Part shown: in pieces, positions 6,697 through 6,906 of the stretch
Layout: the number at the start of each line of letters is the position of its first letter
How positions within the stretch are numbered: the first letter of the stretch is position 1
Assembly (NCBI GenBank): GCA_023230285.1
Contig: JALNXP010000130.1
Location: 1-6,906, forward strand
Source of the DNA: Bacteroidales bacterium
GTDB taxonomy: Bacteria; Bacteroidota; Bacteroidia; Bacteroidales; BM520
Reading direction: 5' to 3'
DNA: 6,906 nucleotides
Position numbers and translations under genes: made by a program
The notes under the pieces: generated by a model
Databases searched by the model: none
Seen by the model: only the letters and a program-made list of their open reading frames with translations
Told to the model about the DNA's origin: nothing

Positions 6697-6784
6697 AAAC
6701 CGCAAAGAGCGCTAAGATTTTACGCAAAGAACGCAAAAAAAACTCTGCGACCTCTGCGCATCCTCTGCGAACTCCGCGGTTAAA
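6697..6784. repeat. Repeat unit 3 (full length, best-preserved palindrome)
   Basis: The outer ends AACCGC and GCGGTT are perfect inverted repeats, and the inner CGCA words of the left arm pair with TGCG words of the right arm. The arms are each about 42 bp and meet near 6740. It is followed by an A-run and then by the second copy of the flanking gene start. Confidence 0.85.
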
Positions 6785-6791
6785 AAAAATC

Positions 6792-6821
6792 ATTATGATT
6801 GAAAACGAATTGACAAATAAA
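6792..6821 (+). repeat. Right flank of repeat array: second copy of the gene start
   Basis: ATTATGATTGAAAACGAATT plus 10 bases; from the ATG at 6795 it reads M-I-E-N-E-L-T-N-K and then hits TAG at 6822-6824. It is the counterpart of 6489-6521 (24 of 30 aligned bases identical), so the array sits between two diverged copies of one short sequence. Confidence 0.5.
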
Positions 6822-6892
6822 TAGTTGATACGAGATACAATTTTAATGATAGAAATATTGGAGATCAAGTATTCTTTATTTCAACTGCTTAA
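6795..6892 (+). pseudogene. Possible decayed start of a GxxExxY-family gene
   Basis: MIENELTNK (6795-6821) resembles the usual N-terminus of GxxExxY proteins (PD-(D/E)XK-like fold, function poorly known), which commonly begin M-x-E-N-E-x-x-x-K-I-V and continue to an H-x-x-L-G-P-G-L-x-E-S-x-Y segment. Here a TAG follows at once, but shifting by one base (ATA at 6821-6823) gives I-V-D-T-R-Y-N-F-N-D-R-N-I-G-D-Q-V-F-F before a TAA at 6890-6892. That is similar to I-V-D-T-A-Y-x-I-H-x-N-L-G-P-G-L-F, with one extra residue. The diagnostic ExxY is not recognisable, so the gene is broken if the identification is right. Chance similarity cannot be excluded by eye. Confidence 0.35.
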
Positions 6893-6906
6893 CAGCACAG
6901 TTACAA

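Larger units (their letters stand above)
6519..6784. repeat. Array of three imperfect palindromic repeats with a 100-bp period
   Basis: The array is built of units with a left arm rich in CGCAAAGA-type words and a right arm rich in CTCTGCGA-type words. The arms are imperfect reverse complements (AACCGCAAAGA... against ...TCTGCGGTT), so each unit could form a long, bulged hairpin. The landmark TGCGGT or CGCGGT ends at 6580, 6680 and 6780, exactly 100 bp apart. Units two and three match at 70 of 80 core positions. In the right arm of unit two the TGC cores fall at 6646, 6656, 6666 and 6676, one helical turn apart. The same kind of repeat is known to me from many bacterial genomes, where it generates spurious Cys/Leu-rich or Lys/Arg-rich reading frames. 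No coding function is assigned. Confidence 0.9.

Noticed and set aside
6492..6783. Forward reading frames of 63 and 94 codons rich in Lys, Arg, Asn and Thr across the repeat array
   Set aside because: They are translations of the tandem palindromic repeat, overlap each other in different frames and have no independent coding signature.
6519..6784. CRISPR array
   Set aside because: The units are contiguous palindromes with nearly identical linkers, with no unique spacers of regular length and no cas genes in the window.

Overview
The window looks like chromosomal or accessory DNA from a member of the Bacteroidota, probably Bacteroidales-like. The evidence is an AT-rich composition, a TonB-dependent receptor with the N-terminal carboxypeptidase-regulatory-like extension typical of that phylum, and an integrase remnant whose tail resembles Bacteroidota tyrosine recombinases. 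No rRNA, tRNA or CRISPR array was seen.

Layout. Bases 1-380 hold the 3' end of a LuxR-type (GerE HTH) transcription regulator. After a 122-bp gap comes a complete 803-residue TonB-dependent outer-membrane receptor (503-2914) with an unusual Cys-x-x-Cys in its plug domain. A 344-bp gap with no convincing gene follows. Next is a tight four-gene set on the same strand (3259-6040): a class I SAM methyltransferase, a short TrmO/TsaA-family protein joined to it by an ATGA overlap, a second class I SAM methyltransferase, and a zinc-type cation diffusion facilitator whose start codon directly follows the preceding stop codon. These four are almost certainly co-transcribed.

From 6041 to the end the DNA is degraded accessory sequence. 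It holds a C-terminal scrap of a tyrosine recombinase (about 6243-6459) with a small internal duplication. This is followed by three tandem copies of a 100-bp-period, imperfectly palindromic repeat (6519-6784). The array is flanked by two diverged copies of a short 'M-x-E-N-E...NK' start sequence; the right-hand copy continues, after a frameshift, into what looks like a decayed GxxExxY-type gene.

Working together (inference). The receptor, the three SAM-linked enzymes and the metal exporter read as a metal- or metal-complex-handling locus: import of a chelate or small molecule at the outer membrane, methylation in the cytoplasm, and efflux of a divalent cation. The substrate cannot be read from the sequence. 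The LuxR-type regulator is a candidate local controller. I recognise no characterised system with exactly this gene set, so the combination is the main functional lead; the palindromic array with its duplicated flanks is the main structural one.
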